Source of the DNA: Oceanococcus atlanticus
GTDB taxonomy: Bacteria > Pseudomonadota > Gammaproteobacteria > Nevskiales > Oceanococcaceae
NCBI RefSeq assembly: GCF_002088235.1
Contig: NZ_AQQV01000002.1
Location: 248,001-312,000, forward strand
DNA: 64,000 nucleotides
Reading direction: 5' to 3'
The position numbers and the translations under genes were made by a program. Shown here piece after piece: positions 18,841-27,927 of this stretch (within the stretch, counting starts at the first letter, position 1; each line of letters begins with the position of its first letter). The notes under the pieces are model-generated. The model was not told where the DNA came from. It did not search any database and saw only the letters and a list, made by a program, of their open reading frames with translations.

Positions 18841-19676
18841 CACAACAAGACCTGCAGAACCAGATCGAAACCGCTTTTGAAAACCGCGCCAACATCGACC
18901 CCAGCGATACCGCGCTGCGCGAAGCTGTAGGCCAGGCCATTGCCGGCATTGATGACGGCAGCCTGCGCGTGGCCGAGCCGAGCGCCAACGGCTGGCAGGT
19001 CAATCAATGGCTGAAAAAAGCCGTGCTGCTGTACTTCCGCCTGCATGACAACGTGGTGATCGAAGGCGCTGAAACGACTTATTTCGACAAGGTACCGGGC
19101 AAGTTCACCGGCTGGAGCGATGCCGATTTCCGCTCCCTGGGTGCCCGTGTGGTGCCGCCGGCGATGGTGCGCAAAGGGTCCTACATTGCGCCCAGCGTGG
19201 TGCTGATGCCGAGCTACGTAAATATCGGCGCCTACGTCGATTCGGGCACCATGGTCGACACCTGGGCCACGGTGGGCTCATGCGCCCAGATCGGCAAGAA
19301 CGTGCATTTGTCCGGCGGCGTTGGCATTGGCGGCGTGCTCGAACCGCTGCAGGCCAACCCCACCATCATCGAAGATGACTGCTTCATCGGTGCACGTTCG
19401 GAAATCGTCGAAGGCGTGATCGTGGAACGCGGCTCGGTCATTTCCATGGGCGTATTCATCGGCCAGAGCACCCCGATCTTCAACCGCGAGAGCGGCGAAA
19501 TCAGCTACGGCCGGGTCCCGGCGGGTAGCGTGGTGGTGGCGGGTTCACTGCCCAAGAACGGCCCCGGCGGCGTGTACAACCTGAACTGCGCGGTCATCGT
19601 GAAGCAGGTCACCGAAAGCACCCGCGCCAAGGTCGGCATCAACGAATTGCTGCGTGAGGCCGCCACCCAGTCGTGA
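18837..19676 (+). CDS. dapD: 2,3,4,5-tetrahydropyridine-2,6-dicarboxylate N-succinyltransferase
   Basis: Lysine/diaminopimelate pathway enzyme that succinylates tetrahydrodipicolinate using succinyl-CoA. 279 aa, normal length. Left-handed beta-helix acyltransferase with hexapeptide repeats ([60 protein letters not shown]). The ATG overlaps the glnD stop (ATGA) and its own stop overlaps the dapE GTG (GTGA), so the two pathway steps are translationally coupled. Confidence 0.97.
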   Translation: MTQQDLQNQIETAFENRANIDPSDTALREAVGQAIAGIDDGSLRVAEPSANGWQVNQWLKKAVLLYFRLHDNVVIEGAETTYFDKVPGKFTGWSDADFRSLGARVVPPAMVRKGSYIAPSVVLMPSYVNIGAYVDSGTMVDTWATVGSCAQIGKNVHLSGGVGIGGVLEPLQANPTIIEDDCFIGARSEIVEGVIVERGSVISMGVFIGQSTPIFNRESGEISYGRVPAGSVVVAGSLPKNGPGGVYNLNCAVIVKQVTESTRAKVGINELLREAATQS

Positions 19677-20824
19677 CTGTCGATACCGCAGCCGCGCGCG
19701 GCCTGCTGCTGGATCTGATTGCGCGTCGCTCGCTGACCCCGGACGATGCCGGCTGCAGCCAGCTGCTGGCCGAGGCCCTGGCGCCTTATGGCTTCGAGCA
19801 CGAGTGGCTCAATCACAACGGTGTGACCAACCTGTGGTCACTGCGCCGTTGTGGCCGCGCCAATGCGCCGCTGGTGGTGCTGGCCGGGCATACCGACGTG
19901 GTGCCGACCGGCGACCTGGCTCAGTGGACCTCGGATCCGTTCGTGCCCAGCGAGCGTGACGGCGTGCTCTACGGGCGCGGTGCTGCCGACATGAAGTCAG
20001 GCCTGGCGGCGATGACCTGCGCCGCTCAAGCCGGGGCCCAGACCGATCTGAACATTGATCTGGCTTTCCTGATCACCAGTGATGAGGAAGGACCAGCCCG
20101 CGACGGCACGCGCTATGTGGCCGAAGTGCTGCGCCAGCGCGGCACCCAACCCGACTATGTGATCGTCGGTGAAGCCACCGCCGACGAGCAGATCGGCGAT
20201 CGCTTCATCGTCGGCCGGCGTGGCTCCATCGGCTGCAACCTGACCGTGCACGGCGTTCAGGGGCACGTGGCGTATCCACACAAGGCGGACAATCCGGTCC
20301 ACCGCGTCTTGCCGGCATTGACGGAACTGGCGGCCACAATCTGGGATGAGGGCAACGCCGACTTCCCCCCGACCAGCTTCCAGATTTCCAACATCAACAG
20401 CGGCACCGGCGCGACCAACGTCATTCCCGGACAAGCTGAAGTGGTGTTCAATTTCCGCTACGCCCCCTGCTCTAGCGCAGAGCAGCTCAAGCAAAAGGTC
20501 ATCGATTGCCTGGATCGCCACAACGTGCGCTACAGCGCTGACTGGTGGCACACCGGCGAGCCCTATTACACCCCGGCTGGTCGCCTGACCGAGGCCGCTG
20601 ACAAAGCCATCGGCCAGGTCACCGGGCACAAACCGCTGCACTTCACCGGTGGCGGCACATCCGACGGACGCTTTCTTGCACCGCTGGGTGCTGAGGTGAT
20701 CGAGCTCGGCCCGGTCAGCGCCAGCATTCACAAGTTCAACGAGCATCTGAAGCTCGATGACTTCGATGCCCTGTGCGCCATCCACGCCGCCCTGCTCCGC
20801 GAGCTGTCACAGAGTCTGGGCTGA
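19673..20824 (+). CDS. dapE: Succinyl-diaminopimelate desuccinylase
   Basis: Zinc/cobalt M20-family hydrolase releasing LL-diaminopimelate, the step following DapD and an amino-transfer. 383 aa from a GTG start inside the dapD stop. Metal-site motifs: [40 protein letters not shown] (catalytic Glu), [13 protein letters not shown], and [13 protein letters not shown] at the C-terminus. The dimerisation lid contains [18 protein letters not shown]. Transcription probably stops at the adjacent terminator. Confidence 0.97.
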   Translation: MTVDTAAARGLLLDLIARRSLTPDDAGCSQLLAEALAPYGFEHEWLNHNGVTNLWSLRRCGRANAPLVVLAGHTDVVPTGDLAQWTSDPFVPSERDGVLYGRGAADMKSGLAAMTCAAQAGAQTDLNIDLAFLITSDEEGPARDGTRYVAEVLRQRGTQPDYVIVGEATADEQIGDRFIVGRRGSIGCNLTVHGVQGHVAYPHKADNPVHRVLPALTELAATIWDEGNADFPPTSFQISNINSGTGATNVIPGQAEVVFNFRYAPCSSAEQLKQKVIDCLDRHNVRYSADWWHTGEPYYTPAGRLTEAADKAIGQVTGHKPLHFTGGGTSDGRFLAPLGAEVIELGPVSASIHKFNEHLKLDDFDALCAIHAALLRELSQSLG

Positions 20825-20841
20825 CGCGCCCCGCACAAACA

Positions 20842-20868
20842 AAAACGGCCGGTTAAACCGGCCGTTTT
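20842..20868. terminator. Bidirectional terminator between dapE and the aldolase gene
   Basis: Perfect 12-base inverted repeat AAAACGGCCGGT / ACCGGCCGTTTT with a three-base loop. The A and T flanks give a T tract on both strands, fitting two convergent genes. Confidence 0.92.
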
Positions 20869-20889
20869 GCGTTATGGGTGACGGGGTCC

Positions 20890-21909
20890 TCAGGCCGCGC
20901 TTTCCATCGCGTCGGAGTACTCGCCCAGCGCAGCGGCGCTGTTGCAACGGGCGCGGTGCATGAAGGCCGCCTGCCCTGCCGCCACATTACCGGCCTGACC
21001 GCCCCAGGCCTTGAGCGCAGCAGCCTGCAGCGCACGACCGTAGGAGAAGCTCAGTGCCCACGGATGCGGACCCAGCTTGTTCATGGCATCCAGATGCGCA
21101 GTTGCCAGTTCGTCGCTCTGACCGCCTGACAGGAACACGATACCCGGCACAGCGGCGGGTACGTAACGGGTCAGACACCGCACGGTGGCTTCGGCCACGG
21201 TCTGCACATCAGCCTGCACCGGGCAGGTGGTGCCCGATATCACCATATTCGGCTTGAGCAGCATGCCTTCGAAGGCCACGCCCTGAGCGTCAAGCTGACC
21301 AAACACGGTCGCCAGAGCCGCCGCCGTCACGTCTTCGCAGGTTTCCAGATCATGCGAACCGTCCATAATCACTTCCGGCTCAACAATCGGCACAATGCCC
21401 TGCTCCTGGCACAGCGCAGCGTAGCGCGCCAGCGCGTGGGCGTTGGTGTCCAGGCAGTACATGCTGGGCAGATCTTCGTCGATGTTGATCACCGCGCGCC
21501 ATTTGGCAAAACGAGCACCGGCATTGCGGTATTCGATCAGACGCTCACGCAGGCCATCCAGGCCTTCGGTCACTTTCTCGCCATCGGCACCGGCCAGATC
21601 CTTGGCCCCCTTGTCGACCTTGATCCCGGGAATCACACCTTTGTCGGCCAACATCTTCGAGAACGGCGTACCGTCCGCTGCTTTCTGAAACAGAGTTTCT
21701 TCGTACAGAATCACGCCGCTGACGTACTGCTCCACACCCTCGGCCGAGAACAGCATGTCGCGGTAGGCGCGACGCGACTCTTCGGTGGATTCGACATTGA
21801 TGGAATCGAAACGCTTCTTGATCGTCGGCGAGCTTTCGTCCGCCGCCAAAATACCCCGACCCGGCTCGACCAGTTCACGCGCAGTGGCGCTCAGCACATC
21901 GAGATTCAT
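20890..21909 (-). CDS. Fructose-bisphosphate aldolase, class I
   Basis: Cleaves fructose 1,6-bisphosphate to DHAP and glyceraldehyde 3-phosphate (or the reverse in gluconeogenesis) through a Schiff base. 339 aa, close to the eukaryotic-type class I size. Motifs: LVEPGRGILAADESSPTIKKR, KWRAVINIDEDLPS, IVPIVEPEVIMDGSHDLETC, and FEGMLLKPNMVISGT, which holds the Schiff-base Lys; then GIVFLSGGQSDE. Good ribosome binding site (AAAGGAG). This type is metal-independent, unlike the class II zinc aldolase common in bacteria. Confidence 0.95.
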   Translation of the reverse strand: MNLDVLSATARELVEPGRGILAADESSPTIKKRFDSINVESTEESRRAYRDMLFSAEGVEQYVSGVILYEETLFQKAADGTPFSKMLADKGVIPGIKVDKGAKDLAGADGEKVTEGLDGLRERLIEYRNAGARFAKWRAVINIDEDLPSMYCLDTNAHALARYAALCQEQGIVPIVEPEVIMDGSHDLETCEDVTAAALATVFGQLDAQGVAFEGMLLKPNMVISGTTCPVQADVQTVAEATVRCLTRYVPAAVPGIVFLSGGQSDELATAHLDAMNKLGPHPWALSFSYGRALQAAALKAWGGQAGNVAAGQAAFMHRARCNSAAALGEYSDAMESAA

Positions 21910-22045
21910 TGTTTATAACTCCTTTGGATTCAGTCACTTGGCTCGCCATTCCTGGAGGCGACGAGCGAAGGGCTTGGGAATGCCGGAACCACCAACAACG
22001 GCAGGCCGGGTTGCAGCCGAGTATTTTAGCAGATGCCGAGCCGAC

Positions 22046-23407
22046 TCAGACCTGACGCATGCGGACGACATAGTCACGACTTGCTGCAAGCACCTTTGGC
22101 GCCAACAGCAAAGTGGCTGTCATGGTCGGGATGGCCATCAAGGCGTACATGCCGTCGATCAGATTCAGCGCCGCATGCAGAGGCAACATGGCCACGAACA
22201 CGATCGATAGCAGGTATAGCGTGCGATACCAGATTTCAGCCCGCGCACCGAACAGATAGACGGCGCATTGGGCGCCGTAAAACCAGTACGTGGTGATGGT
22301 GGTAACGCCGAAAATCAGCACCATCAAATACAGCAGGGCCACACCATAGCCGGCATATACGCTCTCGAAAGCCTGACTGGTCAGGCTCGCGCCGGACAAC
22401 TCGCTGACACTGGCGACATCGGTCACCAACAACGCCAGCGCGGTCGCGGTGCAAACAATCAAGGTGTCGATAATCGGACCCAACATCGCCACGATCCCCT
22501 CGCGCACCGGCTCCGATGTGCGCGCCGTGCCATGGGCCATGACTTCCGTGCCAATGCCGGCCTCGTTGGAAAACAAACCGCGGCGCACGCCAAGCAGGAT
22601 GATGGCCACCAGTCCGCCCGTGCCGGCGGCCTGCAGCGAGAAGGCTTCGCGAAATATCGACAGCAACGCGGGCACCACCGCCGACCAGTGCACCAGCAAT
22701 ATGCCACCGATGGCCAGCAGATAAATCACGCACATGGTCGGTACCACCCGCGCGGCCACCGCCCCGATCCGCACGATACCGCCTCGCACGATCAACCAGC
22801 ACGCAAGCATGATGATCAAGCCCAGAATCAAAGGCGCCAGATCGTGATCCCAGCCGCGCGGCGCCAACACCAGCGCCTGGGTGGTCTCCACCAGCTGATT
22901 GACTTGCAACGATGGCAAGCATCCGATCAAACCGGCCACGCAGAACAGATAGGCTAAAGGACGGTAGCGCGCTGACAGCGCCTCGTGGATGACCCACATG
23001 GGTCCTCCACGTAAACCTCCTTGATCATCACGACCGCGATACATCACGGCCAGCGTTCCGGTGAAGAATTTGGTCGCCACCCCCACCACGGCGGTCATCC
23101 ACATCCAGAAGATCGCACCCGGCCCACCCAGCTCAACCGCCACGGCGACGCCGGCGATATTGCCCAGGCCAATCGTGCCGGCCAACGCTGCACTGAGGGC
23201 CTGAAAATGGCTGAGCTGCCCCGGGGCATCCTGGTCCTGATGTCGCGCATCACCGCGCAGCAAACCTATGGCATGAGGCAGCAGGCGATACGGCGCGCCG
23301 CGACTGAACAGCAACAAAGTCAGTCCACCGCCGAGCAGCAAGACGACCAGCGGCATTCCCCATACAAACGACGCAAACTGCGCCAGCGCATTTTCAATCC
23401 CAGTCAT
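22046..23407 (-). CDS. Alanine/glycine:cation symporter family protein (AGCS)
   Basis: Sodium-coupled amino acid importer of the inner membrane. 453 aa with about 11 hydrophobic segments. Family features: LSAALAGTIGLGNIAGVAVA, GPGAIFWMWMTAVVGVATKF, YRGRDDQGGLRGGPMWVIHE, and RRGLFSNEAGIGTEVMAHGT, the AGCS signature. The exact substrate (alanine, glycine or glutamine) cannot be read from the sequence. It stands alone upstream of the aldolase gene on the same strand. Confidence 0.93.
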   Translation of the reverse strand: MTGIENALAQFASFVWGMPLVVLLLGGGLTLLLFSRGAPYRLLPHAIGLLRGDARHQDQDAPGQLSHFQALSAALAGTIGLGNIAGVAVAVELGGPGAIFWMWMTAVVGVATKFFTGTLAVMYRGRDDQGGLRGGPMWVIHEALSARYRPLAYLFCVAGLIGCLPSLQVNQLVETTQALVLAPRGWDHDLAPLILGLIIMLACWLIVRGGIVRIGAVAARVVPTMCVIYLLAIGGILLVHWSAVVPALLSIFREAFSLQAAGTGGLVAIILLGVRRGLFSNEAGIGTEVMAHGTARTSEPVREGIVAMLGPIIDTLIVCTATALALLVTDVASVSELSGASLTSQAFESVYAGYGVALLYLMVLIFGVTTITTYWFYGAQCAVYLFGARAEIWYRTLYLLSIVFVAMLPLHAALNLIDGMYALMAIPTMTATLLLAPKVLAASRDYVVRMRQV

Positions 23408-23448
23408 GAGCCCTTCATAAGCAGGCTTTGCGCCAATTCGCGACGCGA

Positions 23449-24447
23449 TCAGCCATCACGCAGCAAATTGATCAAGTTCGATACGGCAGCGTTGGCGGAG
23501 CCCAGATAAGACGCCATGACCAGCGAGTGATTGGCGAACAGCGAATACCCCGAACCGTTGAGAATCATGATGGTCCTGAGCGGCCGGTTGGCCGACTCCA
23601 ACTCGCGCAGCACCTGTCGATACTGCAGCGCAGCCTGCTTGTCGGTCAGCACCTCGGCAAAATCTGCCTCAGCCGCCTGCAGCAACGCCTGCAGCGCCCA
23701 GGCCGTACCGCGCGCCTCGAAGAACACATCGTCCAGCTCCAGCCACGGTGTCTGTTCCACCGATTCACGCATGTTTTGCGGCGCAACCGCGCTGGCCGCG
23801 CCATCCGGCCCGGACTCGAGCACAGCGTCGTTGACCGTCATCTTGCCCACGCTCATACCCAGGCGCTGAACCATGCTGCCCAGACGCTTTTCCACCACCT
23901 GCATCCAGTCGACCAGGTTCTCCGCATTGGCGTAAAAATTGGCATCACCGTCGGCCAGACGCACGCGGTAGTCATCGAGCAGCTCGATACCCTTGCGATA
24001 CTCGGCCTCGGCGCGTGGGAACATCCAGCTGCGGTTGTCGATGTTGAATTTGGGTTCGGCCTGGGCCAACTTGGGGTCTTCGGCGGACTGGCTCTGACTG
24101 CGGCTGATTTCATTGCGCAACACACGGTTGAAATCGCGTAACTGCTTGAGCACGCCGAATTCCCAGTTCTGGATGTTGTCCAGCCACCAGGCCGGCGGGG
24201 TCACATCATTGCTGATGTAACCGCCACGTTTGTCGAGCAAGGTTTCCGCCACCGCAATGCCGGCATCCACGGTCTGTACACCCACGCGTCCATCACGCGT
24301 GGTCGGGAACACCGGCACGCTTGGTGCGGCACTGATCCACATGCCCCACACAATGAGCAAGATCAGCACCACACCGCCGCCAAGCGCCCATGGGCCCCAG
24401 CGTTTCTCACCGACATCCTGAAACCAGGCCAGCGTTTTTACCACCAT
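23449..24447 (-). CDS. DUF2333 family membrane-anchored protein
   Basis: Function unknown. I place the start at the ATG at 24445-24447 (332 aa); a TTG overlapping the sulP stop at 24507 would add 20 residues. There is one membrane segment near the N-terminus (WALGGGVVLILLIVWGMWI). A large, probably periplasmic domain follows, with GYISNDVTPPAWWLDNIQNW, LDDYRVRLADGDANFYANAE and LVDWMQVVEKRLGSMVQRLG, which I recognise as DUF2333. It follows the persulfide dioxygenase and SulP genes on the same strand, which suggests but does not prove a sulfur-related envelope role. Confidence 0.85.
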   Translation of the reverse strand: MVVKTLAWFQDVGEKRWGPWALGGGVVLILLIVWGMWISAAPSVPVFPTTRDGRVGVQTVDAGIAVAETLLDKRGGYISNDVTPPAWWLDNIQNWEFGVLKQLRDFNRVLRNEISRSQSQSAEDPKLAQAEPKFNIDNRSWMFPRAEAEYRKGIELLDDYRVRLADGDANFYANAENLVDWMQVVEKRLGSMVQRLGMSVGKMTVNDAVLESGPDGAASAVAPQNMRESVEQTPWLELDDVFFEARGTAWALQALLQAAEADFAEVLTDKQAALQYRQVLRELESANRPLRTIMILNGSGYSLFANHSLVMASYLGSANAAVSNLINLLRDG

Positions 24448-24503
24448 GCTTTGTTTTTCACCTGCGTGCGCAGACGTGATGGTTGGGGCTGAAGGCTCGG
24501 GGG

Positions 24504-26222
24504 TCAAGTCTGGCCGGCGAATTCGGGCGAAGAGGCCTGCAAGGCTTCGAACACCCCTTCGGTGCTCAGATGCACCGGCAAGTGCTCCAACACCTCGGGC
24601 GCGGCTTTTAAGCGATCCATGACCGGCCCCTTGACCTCGGCCAGATGCAGGCGAATGCCCGCACGGGCGAAGTCCTGAACCAGCTGCTCCAGCATTTCCA
24701 GACCGCTGGCATCAATGTAGCTCACGGCCGACATCACCAGCACAACGTCTGTGATGTCACCCTGCTCGGCCACCTGGTCGGCGATAAATTTCTGCACCAC
24801 CGCGACATTGGCAAAGTACAGATTCTCATCGGGACGAATGAAAACCGCGGTCGGCAGGGTTTGCACCGCATGGCGCTGCACATTTCGAAAGTGCTCAGTA
24901 CCCGGCACACGCCCAATCAGCGCGATGTGCGGCTGGCTGGTGCGCCACAGATAAAGCGCCAAAGACAAACCGATGCCGATCAGCAAACCCGGCTCGATGC
25001 CGAAAATCAGCACGCCCAGCAGCGTTGCAACTTGCGAAGCACCGTCAGCACGGTCGTAGCGTAGATGCCGGACTACCGAGCGAAAATCGACCAGCTGCCA
25101 CACGGCCACCACGATGATTGCGGCCAGCACGGCTTTTGGCAGATTAAAAAACCAATGGGTAAAGAAGACCGCGACCACAGCGACCAGCGCCGAAGTCACC
25201 AGCGCTGCGCGCTGCGTCTGGGCGCCGGCATCAAAATTAACCACCGAGCGTGAAAAGCCTCCGGCCACCGGCATGGTCCCGGCAAATGCAGCGCCAAAGT
25301 TGGCCAGGCCGAGGGCACGCAGCTCCTGATCAGGATCAATCTTCTGGCGCCGCCGCGCAGCCAAAGCCTTGGCCACGGAAATGCTTTCCACATACCCAAC
25401 CAGGGCAATCAATACAGCCGGCCCGGCCAAGGCCAGCCAGCCATCGGCTGCGAAGAATCCCAGACTGGGCAGCGGCAGGCCAGCGGGAATGGCTCCCACG
25501 ATCCTCAGGCCCTGCTCCGCACCCTGCAATCGCGCCGCGGCTAATGCGCCGACCGCAACAATAGCCAGGGGCGCCATACGGGTTAGCAGCAGCGCTGCCC
25601 GGGGCGGCATACCGAGTTGGCGCAGCGCCCGCGACAAGGGCGCGCGCGCCAGCAGCAAGGCCAGCATCGCCACACAGGAAAAGACCAGGGTCAAAAGGTG
25701 CACCGCATCCAGGTTGTGCCACACGCCCAGCACAGTTTCATAAGCCGCACCACGCGGCAGCGATAAACCCAGCAGTATCGGCACCTGACTCAGCACAATC
25801 AGCAAGGCCGCGCCGGTGGTGAATCCGCTCAGTACGGGATGACTGATGAAGTTCACCAGCACGCCCAGGCGCAACACACCCATCAGGAAAAGCAAGGCAC
25901 CCACTTCGAAGGCCAGAATCATGGCACCTGACATCCAGCGCGCCGCTTCGCCATCGGCGTATTCAGACAACGCCGCCGCCACCATGAGCGCGGCCACCGC
26001 GACCGGCCCAACCGCCAGACTGCGGCTGGTGCCAAACAGTGCGTACAAGGCCGGTGGCACTATCGATGCATAGAGGCCCATCTCTGCAGGCAAGCCTGCC
26101 AACAAGGCATAAGCCATGCCCTGCGGGATCAACAAGATCGCGGTGATGGCCCCGGCAATGAGGTCATCATTCATCGCACCCGGTGGTGCGTTTCGAATAT
26201 GCGCGATCAGCGGAATGCGCAT
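24504..26222 (-). CDS. SulP family inorganic anion transporter with STAS domain
   Basis: Inner membrane transporter of sulfate or another anion such as bicarbonate. 572 aa from the ATG at 26220-26222, which shares one base with the upstream stop (TGATG). Begins with the SulP region DLIAGAITAILLIPQGMAYA and GLYASIVPPALYALFGTSRS, about 11-12 membrane segments, and ends with a cytoplasmic STAS domain (about residues 440-560; VSYIDASGLEMLEQLVQDFA). Co-transcription with a persulfide dioxygenase favours sulfate or another sulfur oxyanion; this is an inference. Confidence 0.92.
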   Translation of the reverse strand: MRIPLIAHIRNAPPGAMNDDLIAGAITAILLIPQGMAYALLAGLPAEMGLYASIVPPALYALFGTSRSLAVGPVAVAALMVAAALSEYADGEAARWMSGAMILAFEVGALLFLMGVLRLGVLVNFISHPVLSGFTTGAALLIVLSQVPILLGLSLPRGAAYETVLGVWHNLDAVHLLTLVFSCVAMLALLLARAPLSRALRQLGMPPRAALLLTRMAPLAIVAVGALAAARLQGAEQGLRIVGAIPAGLPLPSLGFFAADGWLALAGPAVLIALVGYVESISVAKALAARRRQKIDPDQELRALGLANFGAAFAGTMPVAGGFSRSVVNFDAGAQTQRAALVTSALVAVVAVFFTHWFFNLPKAVLAAIIVVAVWQLVDFRSVVRHLRYDRADGASQVATLLGVLIFGIEPGLLIGIGLSLALYLWRTSQPHIALIGRVPGTEHFRNVQRHAVQTLPTAVFIRPDENLYFANVAVVQKFIADQVAEQGDITDVVLVMSAVSYIDASGLEMLEQLVQDFARAGIRLHLAEVKGPVMDRLKAAPEVLEHLPVHLSTEGVFEALQASSPEFAGQT

Positions 26223-26917
26223 CACACCTGACCGCAAGCCAAGTTGGCCGGCACGGCGATGTCCATGAGCTTGGGATTGGGTAGATTGAGGTTGTTCATG
26301 ATGTGCACATATTCGTCTTCCGTCTTGCCGGCAAGGCGCGGGTTAAAGCGCTTTTCCTCGGCAATTGAAGACACCGTCCAGCCGCGATAATCGTGGGCCG
26401 GATAGACCAGGGTCTTGTCCGGCAGAGTGAACAGCCGATTAACGATGGAATCCCACGATTTGTGTGCATCACCGCCCTGAAAGTCGGTTCGACCGGTGCC
26501 ACGAATCAGCAGCACATCACCGGTGAACAACAGGCCAGGCCCTGCACCGGGGCAGTAAAAGCTGAACGATTCATCGGTATGGCCGGGCGTGTACATGGCC
26601 TCAAGGCTCAGACCATCCACCAGGATGCGCTCGCCATCACGAACGTGCTCGGACACGCAAGCCGCATTGGTGAATTCGCCCATGACCGTCACGCATTGCG
26701 TGTGATCACGCAGCTCACCCAGGGCCGTCACGTGATCTGCATGCGTGTGGGTATCAATCGCGCGAACCAGACGTAGATCCAGCGCCTTGATCAGCTCAAG
26801 GTAAGCTGAGAGTTGTGCCTTCACCGGATCAATAATGAGCGCTTCACGACCCACATCAGAGGCAAGAAGATAAGTGTAAGTGCTTGATTCGGCGTCGAAC
26901 AGTTGTCGAAAAAGCAT
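26222..26917 (-). CDS. Persulfide dioxygenase (ETHE1-like MBL-fold enzyme)
   Basis: Oxidises glutathione persulfide to sulfite in hydrogen sulfide detoxification. 231 aa metallo-beta-lactamase fold protein. Iron-site motif DTHTHADHVTALGELRDHT; second His region YTPGHTDESFSFYCPG; then FTGDVLLIRGTGRTDFQGGD, the RGxGRTDFQxGD signature that distinguishes ETHE1/Blh-type persulfide dioxygenases from glyoxalase II. First gene of an operon with SulP and DUF2333, divergent from the YeeE/YedE pair. The Blh/YeeE pairing is known from the BigR sulfide-response regulon. Confidence 0.92.
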   Translation of the reverse strand: MLFRQLFDAESSTYTYLLASDVGREALIIDPVKAQLSAYLELIKALDLRLVRAIDTHTHADHVTALGELRDHTQCVTVMGEFTNAACVSEHVRDGERILVDGLSLEAMYTPGHTDESFSFYCPGAGPGLLFTGDVLLIRGTGRTDFQGGDAHKSWDSIVNRLFTLPDKTLVYPAHDYRGWTVSSIAEEKRFNPRLAGKTEDEYVHIMNNLNLPNPKLMDIAVPANLACGQV

Positions 26918-26937
26918 AATACAAACACCCTTAATTC

Positions 26938-26965
26938 ATTTACGTAATATGTAAATTCTATTATA
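26938..26965. promoter_or_regulatory. Divergent sulfur promoter with palindromic operator
   Basis: A perfect -10 TATAAT on the minus strand (26960-26965) is followed within a few bases by the inverted repeat ATTTAC-N7-GTAAAT (26938-26956), which would cover the transcription start of the persulfide dioxygenase gene. That is a classic repressor position. It lies in the AT-rich 135-base gap between that gene and yeeE. An ArsR-type sulfide sensor such as BigR/SqrR is a plausible binder, but no such regulator gene is in the window. Confidence 0.6.
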
Positions 26966-27052
26966 GCATATGCAGCATTGCAGCCTCCCTTGCTCTTGCT
27001 ATTACTTCAATAATCACTAAATTAGATTCATCTGTTAAACGAGATTTCACCT

Positions 27053-27490
27053 ATGCATACAGTCACCGAATTCACGCCCTGGACAGCCTTGGGGGGCGGC
27101 ATGCTGATTGGCCTCTCCGCCCTGCTCATGCTTGGCTTTAACGGGCGCATTGCAGGGGTCAGCGGGATTGTCGGGAATCTGGTGACGTCGCGCGGCAGCG
27201 ATCTGAGTTGGCGCCTGGCATTCACGCTGGGACTCATCGGGGGCGCTTATGGCTTTATCGCTTTTGCCCCGCCTGATGCGCTGAACATCCACGTCGAGGT
27301 CAGCTTACCCATGATGATCTTCGCCGGCTTCGTGGTCGGCCTTGGCACCAAGCTGGGTTCAGGTTGCACATCCGGCCATGGTGTCTGCGGTATCGGCCGG
27401 GTATCGCCACGCTCGATCACCGCAACCGCAGTCTTCATGCTGGTGGCCTTTGCCACGGTGTTCATCATTCGTCACGTTGCAGGAGTCTGA
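27053..27490 (+). CDS. YeeE/YedE family membrane protein (first half)
   Basis: Half-size membrane protein of the YeeE/YedE (DUF395) sulfur-transport family. 145 aa, four hydrophobic segments. Contains the conserved cysteine motif GTKLGSGCTSGHGVCGIG found in thiosulfate-uptake YeeE proteins. ATG start with a weak GAG upstream. It lies two bases before the second half, so the two likely form one transporter moving a sulfur compound across the inner membrane. Confidence 0.9.
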   Translation: MHTVTEFTPWTALGGGMLIGLSALLMLGFNGRIAGVSGIVGNLVTSRGSDLSWRLAFTLGLIGGAYGFIAFAPPDALNIHVEVSLPMMIFAGFVVGLGTKLGSGCTSGHGVCGIGRVSPRSITATAVFMLVAFATVFIIRHVAGV

Positions 27491-27492
27491 AC

Positions 27493-27912
27493 ATGAGAAA
27501 TCTGATTGCCTTACTGGGCGGCGTGTTGTTCGGGCTTGGACTTGCCCTGTCGAACATGATGGATCCGGCCAAAGTGCTGAGCTTTCTGGATATCGCCGGC
27601 CAGTGGGACCCATCGCTGATGCTCGTGATGGGCGGTGCCGTGGCCATCACCCTGCCGGGTTTCTATCTGGTACTGAAACGCCCCTACCCACTGTTCGACA
27701 AAGCCTTCTATCTGCCCACACGTGATGCCATTGATGGCAAATTGATTGTGGGCGCGGCGCTGTTCGGCCTGGGCTGGGCTCTGGCCGGACTGTGCCCCGG
27801 TCCGGCGGTGGCGGGCATCGCGACGGCCAATGCCGACATCATCGCCTTCGTCATCGCGATGCTCGCTGGCTATCGGTTGATGGCCTTTGTCGAAGCGCGC
27901 AGCGGCGCCTGA
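27493..27912 (+). CDS. YeeE/YedE-like membrane protein, DUF6691 type (second half)
   Basis: 139 aa from the ATG at 27493 (MRNLIALLGGVLFGLGLALS). Four hydrophobic segments; conserved GLALSNMMDPAKVLSFLDI and LFGLGWALAGLCPGPAVAGI with a Cys-Pro-Gly-Pro turn. It is the standard partner of the short YeeE protein. The combination with a persulfide dioxygenase is seen in several proteobacterial sulfide-response operons. Convergent with the fadL-like gene 15 bases downstream. Confidence 0.9.
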   Translation: MRNLIALLGGVLFGLGLALSNMMDPAKVLSFLDIAGQWDPSLMLVMGGAVAITLPGFYLVLKRPYPLFDKAFYLPTRDAIDGKLIVGAALFGLGWALAGLCPGPAVAGIATANADIIAFVIAMLAGYRLMAFVEARSGA

Positions 27913-27927
27913 ACTGCTCTCGCCGCT

